Assembly: GCA_964442745.1 (NCBI GenBank)
Contig: CAYUAI010000009.1
Coordinates: forward strand, 24,172-88,171
Origin: CAYUAI01 sp964442745
GTDB taxonomy: Bacteria > Pseudomonadota > Gammaproteobacteria > S012-40
Direction: 5' to 3'
Length of the DNA: 64,000 nucleotides
Positions 7,834 through 16,302 of this stretch are shown one piece after another. Each line of letters starts with the position of its first letter. Position 1 is the stretch's first letter. Below the pieces are notes generated by a model. It made no database searches. It was not told where the DNA came from and was given only the letters and a program-made list of their open reading frames with translations. The position numbers and the translations under genes are program-made.

Positions 7834-8175
7834 TCAATAATTTATACCTTGTCCGATGCCAACTATGTTTGTGAGATTACTGAAGCCACTGCCGATACTA
7901 ATATTGTTTTGTATAACAACGGCGATATTATTACAGCCAAAACAATTTCCGGTAAACCCGGTCAAAAGGTTGCCCATAACTTGAGTGCCTTCAATTTCAG
8001 CGAGTTGCTTGCTCGTCATGATAACAAGACTTTCCTGTTCTGTGGTTGGCATACTACTCAGCGCTTGGAACGATGGACTAACTCCGTTAGTCATGTTTGA
8101 TGCTGGGTTATCAGCGAGTAACGTAGTACTGGTTAATATTGCCGATAGCAACAGCCCTAATTTTAAACGATTCAT
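7834..8175 (-). CDS. Secreted CxxC peptide, divergent paralog 5
   Basis: A 113-residue protein with a Sec signal (1-21, ending LLA). A longer leader with SFQALSSMPTTEQE ends MTSKQLAEIEG (53-63), then T64. The mature region has C78/C81 in GNCFGCNN and Gln/Asn-rich segments (VIQNN, GQGIN). It is the first gene of the array in the direction of transcription, with GGAGG five bases before the ATG. Divergent in sequence but same layout as the others, so an ancestral or functionally distinct subunit is plausible (inference). Confidence 0.8.
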   Translation of the reverse strand: MNRLKLGLLLSAILTSTTLLADNPASNMTNGVSPSFQALSSMPTTEQESLVIMTSKQLAEIEGTQVMGNLLTGFTGNCFGCNNIAVVIQNNISIGSGFSNLTNIVGIGQGINY

Positions 8176-9213
8176 TTAAACCTCCATAAAGTTTGTAATG
8201 TAGAGCAAATGCTCCTAGGGTAGCAGCGCAACTTGCGCCTCGAACGGATATGTGGTCCGCAAATACATAGAATAATTGAGTCACGTAATGTGAATACTAC
8301 CAGCGCTATCAAGCGCTGTTTAAATAAAAAGCCTAAATAAAGGTGGCCTCGATGAAAACATGATACCAATAAACTCATTCCCACAGACAATAGCAAGTAC
8401 ACAGAGAAGAGAAATCGGAATCGATTTGTTTTGATTAAAACCAGAACAGAATACAATTTCGACTCTATATTGAATTCATTAACACGGCTTTTGCTTGATG
8501 GAATTGCCCGTGTGACATGCCCAAGACATACCGTTTGAAGTATCGCCAATGTCGCGATAAAAACTTGAACGGACAGATGGAATCTATTGGAAATTTTTTT
8601 GACTATTGATAACCCGGAGTGATAATGATACAAGTCCATTGTTTTTAGTCTCTCTGTTTGTTGATACCTAAAGATACCTACAAGCTAATAACGACTTCAC
8701 ATTAACTCTATCCTTTATATGCCGCTCATTATAATTCTATAAATTTTAGTTTGTCAATAATTGTTAAACTTTAAATTAGATTTATTTTTTATATGCTCGC
8801 CTGTTCGTCATTTACAAACAATATTTTTTGCAGATTGTTTCACACTATTTACCTAAGTTTATTATCGATTTTTAGAATTGATATATGTTCCAAAAATACA
8901 TTGGATCACGATACTAAGCGTTAATCTCAACAAATGCCTTTGCCGGCGCTTGAACGAGCGATATGATGCTAGCAGCAAACACTATCGATAAATAAGCAAC
9001 ATATATAATTTATCTTGGAGAGGACAGACATAAAAGTTTTTCCATAGCGACATCAATTACATGCCGCTGGGTAAAAAGGCAGGTAGCTATGAATGATTAA
9101 AATTAGTCCGCTATCACCATGTTACAACAGGAATGGATTTAAAACATTGAAAAAATCTGAGTAATTCATTTTGCTTTTAAGTATTTTTTGCCTGTTTTCA
9201 CACCGAAAAAATA
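8176..9213. other. Long AT-rich intergenic region
   Basis: About 1 kb between the peptide array and the end of pelG. It must contain the promoter of the array, which I could not pin down. A 155-codon minus-strand frame (8172-8639) ends overlapping the first peptide start, but it has no recognisable domain and no clear ribosome site, so I do not call it. The stretch 8700-8900 is especially AT-rich. Confidence 0.5.
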
Positions 9214-10596
9214 TTATTTCGGTAGCGACGGATTATTTTTGATGAAAGTTAAATAGGGTAGGTTCAAAAAAGCCCGAGCACTGACAAAAAAAGCAACGAA
9301 GAAGGTGAATAGGCAAGCTAGAAAATAGCCATATCCATAAAATGCAAAGCCAAGTTTGACCGAAACGAATGTTAAGCCGCCATTGAGTAATAAAAATAGT
9401 ACTTGGATCATAATGGCCAACCGGCGCAAATCAAAATAAGCCAGTAATGTGGATAAGAAAATAATTAAACCATGAAAGAATACGCCTAACACCCCTAATC
9501 GAAATATACTTAACTGGATGTATTTTCCACCTAATAACGCGATGAATTGGGGTGCCCATATCAAGAGGATAGTCACCACAGTGAGCTGTAAAGCCAGTGT
9601 ACGGCGAAAACTGATAATAATATAATGCAAAATGGCTTGATGATTTTTTTCGATGCGTTGGTAATTAGCATGATGTTTTATATCATGAAAATAGCGATGA
9701 TATTTTTCTAATAGGCCGGTTTCGGTTGATAACAAAAAATACGCCATGCTGGGTATCAGCGCCAAATAAGCCAGAAACATGGCGCCATCATAATCTGGGT
9801 GATACATCATCAATCCGGAAACAACATCGTGATCAGGTGCTAGCCACATGATCCATTTATCAATCCACACCGCACAATTGAATGCTAAACCGCTGATCAG
9901 TAATTCCCAATATTTACCGAAATAAGAAAAATAATGGGGCGGCCAAACGAGTTTGGCGGGGTATTCAGTGAAAACGCGAGCAATAATGGAAAACATGATA
10001 AACATGAGCCCAAAATTAAAACCAATGAGCATGCCTATCGCACCGTACTTAGGGCCTAATAAAAAACTACTAATAAAAGCAACAAGCATACCTACCCCAA
10101 ACATCAGCGTATATGTATTATAGTCTTTAACTGCAGTGATAAAAATAGCGGCGACCCAGATACCGCTTATCATTAAGTAGTTAATAATCGCGATGATCTT
10201 TAAGCTCATGGGAAAGTCAGTAAAAATCAGATAAAAGGGAACGGCGGTTAGCAATCCAATGGCGTAAACTAGCGTAAGGCTTATGATCAAGACGCTGGGT
10301 ACACTGGCGATTGATCGCTGGAAAAGCAAATCTGCAACAAATCGAGTGGTTACCAAAATAAGTGAACTCGATAAAACTAAAGAAAAGGCAAAATTATAGA
10401 TAAGTACAATGCGGAATATGGTGATAACGTTAGCATCTACCCAGTCGGACAAGAAAAAATTAATACCTGCCAAACACAAAATGGTAAATAGCCAAGGTCC
10501 TGATGAAATTAATGTGGAAAACGAATAAGCACCGATGACGCCAATTAAGTCATTGCGTTGAGTCAGATTGCGCAGGGCAAAACCAATACCCGCCAT
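9214..10596 (-). CDS. pelG: PelG, polysaccharide flippase-like membrane protein
   Basis: 460 residues, about the length of Pseudomonas PelG. The N-terminus MAGIGFALRNLTQ and SSGPWLFTILCL are typical, and the protein has about 12 hydrophobic segments. PelG is a MATE/PST-like transporter of the inner membrane; with PelD and PelE it forms the synthase complex that moves nascent Pel polymer across the membrane. Its start overlaps the pelF stop (TAATG), implying translational coupling. It is the last gene of the operon. Confidence 0.93.
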   Translation of the reverse strand: MAGIGFALRNLTQRNDLIGVIGAYSFSTLISSGPWLFTILCLAGINFFLSDWVDANVITIFRIVLIYNFAFSLVLSSSLILVTTRFVADLLFQRSIASVPSVLIISLTLVYAIGLLTAVPFYLIFTDFPMSLKIIAIINYLMISGIWVAAIFITAVKDYNTYTLMFGVGMLVAFISSFLLGPKYGAIGMLIGFNFGLMFIMFSIIARVFTEYPAKLVWPPHYFSYFGKYWELLISGLAFNCAVWIDKWIMWLAPDHDVVSGLMMYHPDYDGAMFLAYLALIPSMAYFLLSTETGLLEKYHRYFHDIKHHANYQRIEKNHQAILHYIIISFRRTLALQLTVVTILLIWAPQFIALLGGKYIQLSIFRLGVLGVFFHGLIIFLSTLLAYFDLRRLAIMIQVLFLLLNGGLTFVSVKLGFAFYGYGYFLACLFTFFVAFFVSARAFLNLPYLTFIKNNPSLPK

Positions 10597-12134
10597 TAGG
10601 CGTGAAACTCTGATGTCATATTATACGCTTGCTCAATGAGCTGGGTATAAAGTTGCTGATAAGTTAAATCGACTTGGTCTTTATCATAATATCGCCTGAC
10701 TCTTTCTTTAATCGCGGTTGAACAGCGTGAATGCCGATTCCGGTCAGTTAACAAGAGTTTCATTTTTTCAGCGGTGGCTTTAGGCGAGGCGAGCGGTACA
10801 ATTGCCCCTCCTGCTCCCAAGGGTGGGATTTCATCATTGTGGCCTAAAATCATTTCTCGACAAGCACCAACATCGGTAGCAATGGAAGGCACGCCCGCCG
10901 CACCAGCCTCCAACAATACCAGTGGTTGCGCTTCACTTAAGCTAGTTAATACAATGACATCAACGTGACCCAAGTACTCAGTCAGCTTGACTTGCCCTTT
11001 AAACTGGATGGTTTGTTCGCATTGCAAATGACTCACCAAGCCTTTGCATTCTTCATAGTATTCCAAGTCTTCGTCATAGGGTCCGAGAATTAATGCATTC
11101 AAGTTAGGTATCTCTTCTAATAATAAATAACAGGCACGAATATATGTTTTTACATCCTTAATGGGCACCACCCTGCCGATTAAAGCGACAGTTGGGGGGT
11201 GGCCTATCGATCTTGGCAAATTAGCAAAGGTTAAATAATCAATGCCATTGGGAATAATTTTCAATTTTTTAGGATCGGCTCCATCACGGGTTTGTAAAAT
11301 TTGATTGCCAGCGTACAAGGTAATAATTTGATCACATGCGTCGTAACAGGCATGCGTGTAACTTTCGAAAATATTTGTCCAAATATTGCGTAAATCTCGC
11401 TTGATTTGATTAAAGACAAAACTTTGTTCTTTACTTTCTGCCAGCCAGTCTGCCATCAATATTTCAATACGCCTTTCATTGGTATAAATGCCATGCTCGG
11501 TCAGTATGACGGGTTTACCTGTTTCAAGTTTTGCTTTAGCGGCAAAAATACCCGCATAGCCGGTAGAGATCGTGTGATAGACATGGGCTTTTGGCAGTGG
11601 GGCAATCAGTGTAGCAAAGAGTCCCCCAAGTAAAGACCGCCAACTCCAAAAATAATTAATAAACGAACTGTGCGGGAGGATTTGCTGATAAATATCAATA
11701 ATTAAATTCCAGGCCTCTGGAGAGTTTAAGAGTATTTTACGGCCGACTTGATTTTGATAGGGTAGCAATATTTCGAGAATTTGTTGGATCTCGGTAAGAT
11801 CAGCATATTGCTGTAACTTTAGTAATGGTTGTTTTAATTCCGCTAACAACTGAGAGGTGTGGCGTGAAGGCGCCATACCTAACGGCATATCTTGCAAACA
11901 AATATGTTGTAATGAAAGCACATTATCGGGTAGTTGGTACTTGTTAACCAACTTATTCGTGTTGACAACCAGGGTGACCAGATGGAAAGAGAATTGCTTT
12001 TGCGTGCTAATTAAACCTTGCAACCAAGAGGAGACACCACCCGTTACATAAGGATACGAACCTTCAACAATGAGACAAATATCGGCCGTTTGTGGGGCGG
12101 CATCGGTATTAAAATTTGCATTATGATTATACAT
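10596..12134 (-). CDS. pelF: PelF, cytosolic GT4 glycosyltransferase of Pel synthesis
   Basis: 512 residues with the GT-B/GT4 layout. The N-terminal domain has DICLIVEGSYPYVTGGVSSW, a glycine-rich acceptor-side motif typical of PelF. The C-terminal domain has IGRVVPIKDVKTYI and an E-x7-E motif (E401 and E409 in SEAQPLVLLEAG) that binds the nucleotide sugar. PelF is the soluble polymerase of the Pel system, acting with PelDEG at the inner membrane. There is 115 bp to pelE upstream, the largest gap in the operon, and an overlap with pelG downstream. Confidence 0.95.
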   Translation of the reverse strand: MYNHNANFNTDAAPQTADICLIVEGSYPYVTGGVSSWLQGLISTQKQFSFHLVTLVVNTNKLVNKYQLPDNVLSLQHICLQDMPLGMAPSRHTSQLLAELKQPLLKLQQYADLTEIQQILEILLPYQNQVGRKILLNSPEAWNLIIDIYQQILPHSSFINYFWSWRSLLGGLFATLIAPLPKAHVYHTISTGYAGIFAAKAKLETGKPVILTEHGIYTNERRIEILMADWLAESKEQSFVFNQIKRDLRNIWTNIFESYTHACYDACDQIITLYAGNQILQTRDGADPKKLKIIPNGIDYLTFANLPRSIGHPPTVALIGRVVPIKDVKTYIRACYLLLEEIPNLNALILGPYDEDLEYYEECKGLVSHLQCEQTIQFKGQVKLTEYLGHVDVIVLTSLSEAQPLVLLEAGAAGVPSIATDVGACREMILGHNDEIPPLGAGGAIVPLASPKATAEKMKLLLTDRNRHSRCSTAIKERVRRYYDKDQVDLTYQQLYTQLIEQAYNMTSEFHA

Positions 12135-12249
12135 GAATTACGTCATTAAATGAGCTGTGAGGGAGTGAGAAATATCCATTTTGCCTGTTTTTTTACGCGG
12201 CTGACAAGGCGACGGTAACCACATAAGTAGGAGGCGAATCACTGTATTT

Positions 12250-13338
12250 TTACAACGGCGGTAGCCATGGTCTATCTTCCGCTGGATTCGTCCATAAATG
12301 TACCGCATCTTCAAGCGGAGGCATCAATTTATTGCCATAAAAACGCCAATATTTCCACTCGGTTAACTCATGCCGTAATTCATCAAAACGTTGCAACTGA
12401 TACAAGCAATCACAATAGGTATGTATCTCCCATGAGGATTGTATTTTCCCTCTAATTTCATACAATAACTCGATTGCCTGGTCGGGCTTACCTTGTTGCA
12501 TGAAAATATGACTGATTGCGAGCTTTATGTTGATGGCGGCTGGCTTGATGGCCTGACATTCTTGGTAATTGGACAGTGCGTTTTTCAAAATATCGTGTTT
12601 TTGTTCAAGTTCGAGCAGCCCTGAGTTAGCATAGTTGTATAGGTGTTCTGCAATCGCATGGAAGCTGTCAAAACAATCCGGATTTTGTTCTGAAGTTTGT
12701 TTTAATGTGAGCCATTTTTGAGTAAAAATTTTTTCTATTTGTGCCACCGCCGTTGCGGCTTGTACTCGAACAGAAGCATCGTCACTGGTTAAGGCCGTTT
12801 TAATGGTGGGTGCAAATTCTGGAGAGTAACCTCGGGTCAGTCTCGAAATGACTTCTTGTTTTTCCGGAAAGGAGCCAAATCGTAAAATATCAGAAAAAGA
12901 AGAAACCGTATTGGACAAATCCATAGGGTTCATTTTCTGTGCTGCTTCAGGGAGATCGCTTAGCCATGTTTTTTCATTGATCTGCTCAGGAAATAATGCT
13001 AAATACCAGGTATCGAAGTTCTCTGCATTTGATCGTGATCCCGCAATAAATAATAACATCAAGCCACTACCAATGACACCAAAGGGGCCGAGTACACTGG
13101 TGCAAAGTACTAATATCAATGCCGTTCGAATATCAAGTTGCCGGCGTTGCCGCGTATAAAGCCAAATCATTAATAAACTACTTAGCAAACCATGATACAT
13201 AAAACGCTGAGCCAAAGACACCTTGTCATCTTGGACAACAAAAATCGCAATTTCTACGATGCCGCTGATGATAGTCACCACCGCACATTCGATCATACCG
13301 TGTTTGATCGGTTTTTCTGGAGATTCATTCATTGACAT
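12250..13338 (-). CDS. pelE: PelE, membrane-anchored TPR protein
   Basis: 362 residues. There are hydrophobic segments at about 17-35, 45-62 and 73-100, followed by a soluble region. Part of that region is HEAT-like (about 150-195, alternating with VSSFSDILRFGSFPEKQEVI), and TPR-like helices follow to about residue 350. This matches PelE, an inner-membrane protein with cytoplasmic TPRs that assembles with PelD, PelG and PelF. Neighbours pelD (15 bp upstream) and pelF support the call. Sequence conservation of PelE is low, so the name rests largely on position and architecture. Confidence 0.85.
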   Translation of the reverse strand: MSMNESPEKPIKHGMIECAVVTIISGIVEIAIFVVQDDKVSLAQRFMYHGLLSSLLMIWLYTRQRRQLDIRTALILVLCTSVLGPFGVIGSGLMLLFIAGSRSNAENFDTWYLALFPEQINEKTWLSDLPEAAQKMNPMDLSNTVSSFSDILRFGSFPEKQEVISRLTRGYSPEFAPTIKTALTSDDASVRVQAATAVAQIEKIFTQKWLTLKQTSEQNPDCFDSFHAIAEHLYNYANSGLLELEQKHDILKNALSNYQECQAIKPAAINIKLAISHIFMQQGKPDQAIELLYEIRGKIQSSWEIHTYCDCLYQLQRFDELRHELTEWKYWRFYGNKLMPPLEDAVHLWTNPAEDRPWLPPL

Positions 13339-13353
13339 GTTATATACGCAATT

Positions 13354-14694
13354 TTATTGACCTGCACTTACCTGACCCATCGCTGCATGTCCACCCATAT
13401 GATCAGCAAGTCTTTTGGTCGTTGCGCTAAATGGTACATTCTTCAGAGGATCGGGTAATAATCGTCGAAATTTCGGCTCGAATTTTTGGGCAACCAGACC
13501 GGCATGTTTTAAGGGGGTTTGCGGCAATAATAAAATGTAGTGATCTTGATCATTTCCATAACTAAACGCATGGTCAGTACCACGTAATTCAATCAGTGCC
13601 CGTGACATCGCTAAGGTGATTTCTGAAATTTTTTCTGGGCTTAAATTGTTATGCTGTAATTTTATGATAACAACAGATACTTCAAAATCGATCCGTTGGC
13701 TGAGTTGAAACAAAAATTGAGATTGAAAATTAAGTTCATCTAATGTGCGTAAACCTGGATTAGAGGCAATTTTTTTCGGCAGGTTTAATTGGTAATCCAT
13801 ATCCGCTAATAGCGTACCAATCCATTCACACAAGGTTCGAAAGCTTTCCACCGTATTGACATTAAAGTTTGCAAAAGCAATTTTTTCTATTTTAAGCATA
13901 CCAACAATTTGATGAGTGTCACTACTAAAAAGCGGACCGGCGAGGACACCTTGGTCAGTGAGCAATGTTTCATCTCGCGGATGGCTAACACACAGTACCT
14001 TGCGCCGCGCCACCACCTGCTGGAATAAATTTTCAGAGGCGGCATAATACTCACTATATTGATCGTTATCAGTCCAACCGTGATCGATAACTTTACTGAG
14101 CATTGAATCATTTAGCAAAAAAATAGAAAACTTATCAGGTGAAAGGATGTCGCTTACTAATTCACTCACGCCATGTAGCACCGTTTCTTCATCCATTTTT
14201 TGGATTTTTCTCGCTGCATGAAATGCCATCGAGCTGGTATTTAATTGGCTGGCAATGCGAAAATCGAGCACCTTTTTATTATTTTCTAATTGCGCATAGG
14301 CCGTATGGATTTTTTGGTTTTGTAACTTTAACTCTTCTATTTCTAATAAAGCAGCGTTACGTCCATGGGTTTGCCTCGTCTGAATGGCGCCGAGTGATAA
14401 CGCCGCAAGTAGCCACAGAATAGGCAGCAAACTCATAGAAAAAACATAAGAATAACTATCTTCCATTAACGACTGAGGGGGAACGTTGCCAACTAGGAAC
14501 AAAGCTGTAGCCATGGCGGCGGATATTACACCTTCACGGATACCATACTGACTAGCAATGAGCAATACCGGAACCCAAAAGGGGTGTGGATTGATCTCAC
14601 TGAATCGTGAACTTTGGAAAAATAGATAATCAATAAGCATTAACACGGTATAAATAACAAATAATTCGATAAGGACGATTTTACGGATGTTCAT
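13354..14694 (-). CDS. pelD: PelD, c-di-GMP receptor of Pel synthesis
   Basis: 446 residues. Hydrophobic helices occupy about 1-105 (four segments), followed by a coiled coil (about 110-150), a GAF-like domain and a degenerate GGDEF-like domain. The c-di-GMP inhibitory-site motif RxxD is present as R371-GT-D374 in ELRGTDHAF. In Pseudomonas the corresponding motif binds c-di-GMP and switches on polymer synthesis. The active-site GGDEF motif is absent, as expected for a receptor. Located between the barrel gene and pelE. Confidence 0.93.
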   Translation of the reverse strand: MNIRKIVLIELFVIYTVLMLIDYLFFQSSRFSEINPHPFWVPVLLIASQYGIREGVISAAMATALFLVGNVPPQSLMEDSYSYVFSMSLLPILWLLAALSLGAIQTRQTHGRNAALLEIEELKLQNQKIHTAYAQLENNKKVLDFRIASQLNTSSMAFHAARKIQKMDEETVLHGVSELVSDILSPDKFSIFLLNDSMLSKVIDHGWTDNDQYSEYYAASENLFQQVVARRKVLCVSHPRDETLLTDQGVLAGPLFSSDTHQIVGMLKIEKIAFANFNVNTVESFRTLCEWIGTLLADMDYQLNLPKKIASNPGLRTLDELNFQSQFLFQLSQRIDFEVSVVIIKLQHNNLSPEKISEITLAMSRALIELRGTDHAFSYGNDQDHYILLLPQTPLKHAGLVAQKFEPKFRRLLPDPLKNVPFSATTKRLADHMGGHAAMGQVSAGQ

Positions 14695-14718
14695 AATATT
14701 GTGTCTTTTATAAGGAGC

Positions 14719-16302
14719 TCAAATAAAATAACCTACCATATAAATAGTTATTTCCCGTACTTCGCTATTTGTTGTTTTTTGTTCAAATGATAATGTATTA
14801 GTCAATACAAAACCAACTTGGAATAACTTATTGATCGCGTAACGAAGGCCAATATTAATAAAAGGTGCTTTTCCTTGATATCGATCTAGGATGTATCCTC
14901 CGGCGGTTGATAAATACAACGAATGGTTAAAAGTGTGGGCTAATTCTAATCGCAATGTATGCACTTCATGGTTACGGATACGTAGACCTGAAGCACTTTG
15001 GTTCTTTCTATTAGGGGTTTTGACCGGGGCATGTTGTTTGATGGTATACTCGCCATCAATGGCATAAGCCACGGCAAGTGTGGGCCGATATGTTCTTAGG
15101 GTATAACGTAACCACCCACGAAAACCGGCGGTATCTGCAATTTTTTCACGACGATGATAATAATGTCGAGTCAGAATATCGAGCGACGATGATACTTTTT
15201 TATTATACTGGCGTTTGAAATTAAGTTGAAATCGATGACGTTTCCAGGGTTGCGCAATGCCTTCTATATATTCGGGCACTGGCTCATTGATCGCAATAAG
15301 TAGCCCATTTTGATGGGCTAAAAAACCATTCGCTAGCTGGAATCGAACGCCAATGCTGGACTCATTGGATAACAATGTCAGCTGCTGCTCTTGCATTTGA
15401 TGGTAATAGGATAAAGATAGCTCAACGTCATCACGTAGGGTTAACGAAGCAATAGACGGATGATGAGTGGTCTTATCAAAGTGTATTTCTCGACGTGATA
15501 GCGTGCCAGACAGGCGCCAATCCATGGATAATAGGGTATTGGCGTGAATGCGAATTAATTTTTGTTGATTTTTGTTGTTATCCGCCATACGCATCATTGA
15601 GTCAAACTTGAGTTGACCGCCATGCTCTCGAATGAGCTGGTATTTGACTTGTTTAATGTCTTTTTGCTCGGGATCGAGCGACAATACACGGTCATAATGC
15701 CGATAAGCGGCACGCCAATCACCAAGACGGTATTCCGATAGCGCAAGGCTTTTCAAGTAAGCCATGTTCGATGGCGTTTTATCAGAGAGTTGCACCAAAA
15801 TAGCGCGTGCCTTATGTGAATCGCCGGCATGCAATGAGGATACGGCACGCAAGTAGTTTAATTGATCGTCACTATCCTCCGGTGGCGGCGACGGCGTATT
15901 CGAAAAAATACGAATCAAGTGAACCGTTACCTCTGTTTCAGTGCGGGTAACATTAGCACCGGCCTCTGGAGTTAATACCAATAGCAAACTATCATAACCA
16001 TATTGCACATTGAGCAACCATGCTGAGCAGCACACAGATAAGCGCGTTAAATCTGCTTGGCCAAGTGCCTTTGAAAACTGCATATGAAGCTGGTTTTTAT
16101 CCTTATAATAAGAGGTCCGCACTGGAGCGTTCCACGCTAATTTGATATTTATCCCATCACCTGAGGCTTGAGTCGTTAATGTGGCACCTTGGTTTTGTTG
16201 TGCAGGTAATGTGCTTACCCAGAACGTGCAACACAAGGCCAGGGTAGTGCTCAATATCATTAGCCTCAGGGTGTTATTGAAGTATTTTTTGTGCCTCTTC
16301 AT
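14719..16302 (-). CDS. Separate outer-membrane porin of the Pel system (PelB C-terminal equivalent)
   Basis: About 527 residues from MKRHKKYFNN (16302), preferred over an in-frame start ten codons upstream because it begins a good Sec signal (ending LPAQ). After the signal comes an AMIN-like beta domain (about 45-125), two TPR-like units (about 150-220), and then amphipathic strands of an outer-membrane barrel to the C-terminus (IYMVGYFI). In Pseudomonas, TPRs and barrel form one PelB of about 1,190 residues. Here the barrel is its own secreted protein and overlaps the TPR gene by 29 bp. AMIN domains bind peptidoglycan in other proteins, so it may anchor the porin. The name pelB is withheld because of the split. 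Confidence 0.75.
   Translation of the reverse strand: MKRHKKYFNNTLRLMILSTTLALCCTFWVSTLPAQQNQGATLTTQASGDGINIKLAWNAPVRTSYYKDKNQLHMQFSKALGQADLTRLSVCCSAWLLNVQYGYDSLLLVLTPEAGANVTRTETEVTVHLIRIFSNTPSPPPEDSDDQLNYLRAVSSLHAGDSHKARAILVQLSDKTPSNMAYLKSLALSEYRLGDWRAAYRHYDRVLSLDPEQKDIKQVKYQLIREHGGQLKFDSMMRMADNNKNQQKLIRIHANTLLSMDWRLSGTLSRREIHFDKTTHHPSIASLTLRDDVELSLSYYHQMQEQQLTLLSNESSIGVRFQLANGFLAHQNGLLIAINEPVPEYIEGIAQPWKRHRFQLNFKRQYNKKVSSSLDILTRHYYHRREKIADTAGFRGWLRYTLRTYRPTLAVAYAIDGEYTIKQHAPVKTPNRKNQSASGLRIRNHEVHTLRLELAHTFNHSLYLSTAGGYILDRYQGKAPFINIGLRYAINKLFQVGFVLTNTLSFEQKTTNSEVREITIYMVGYFI

Noticed and set aside
8172..8639. 155-codon minus-strand frame ahead of the peptide array
   Set aside because: No domain, no signal or convincing ribosome site, and composition as expected for AT-rich noncoding DNA. 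The overlap of its stop with the next start is probably chance.
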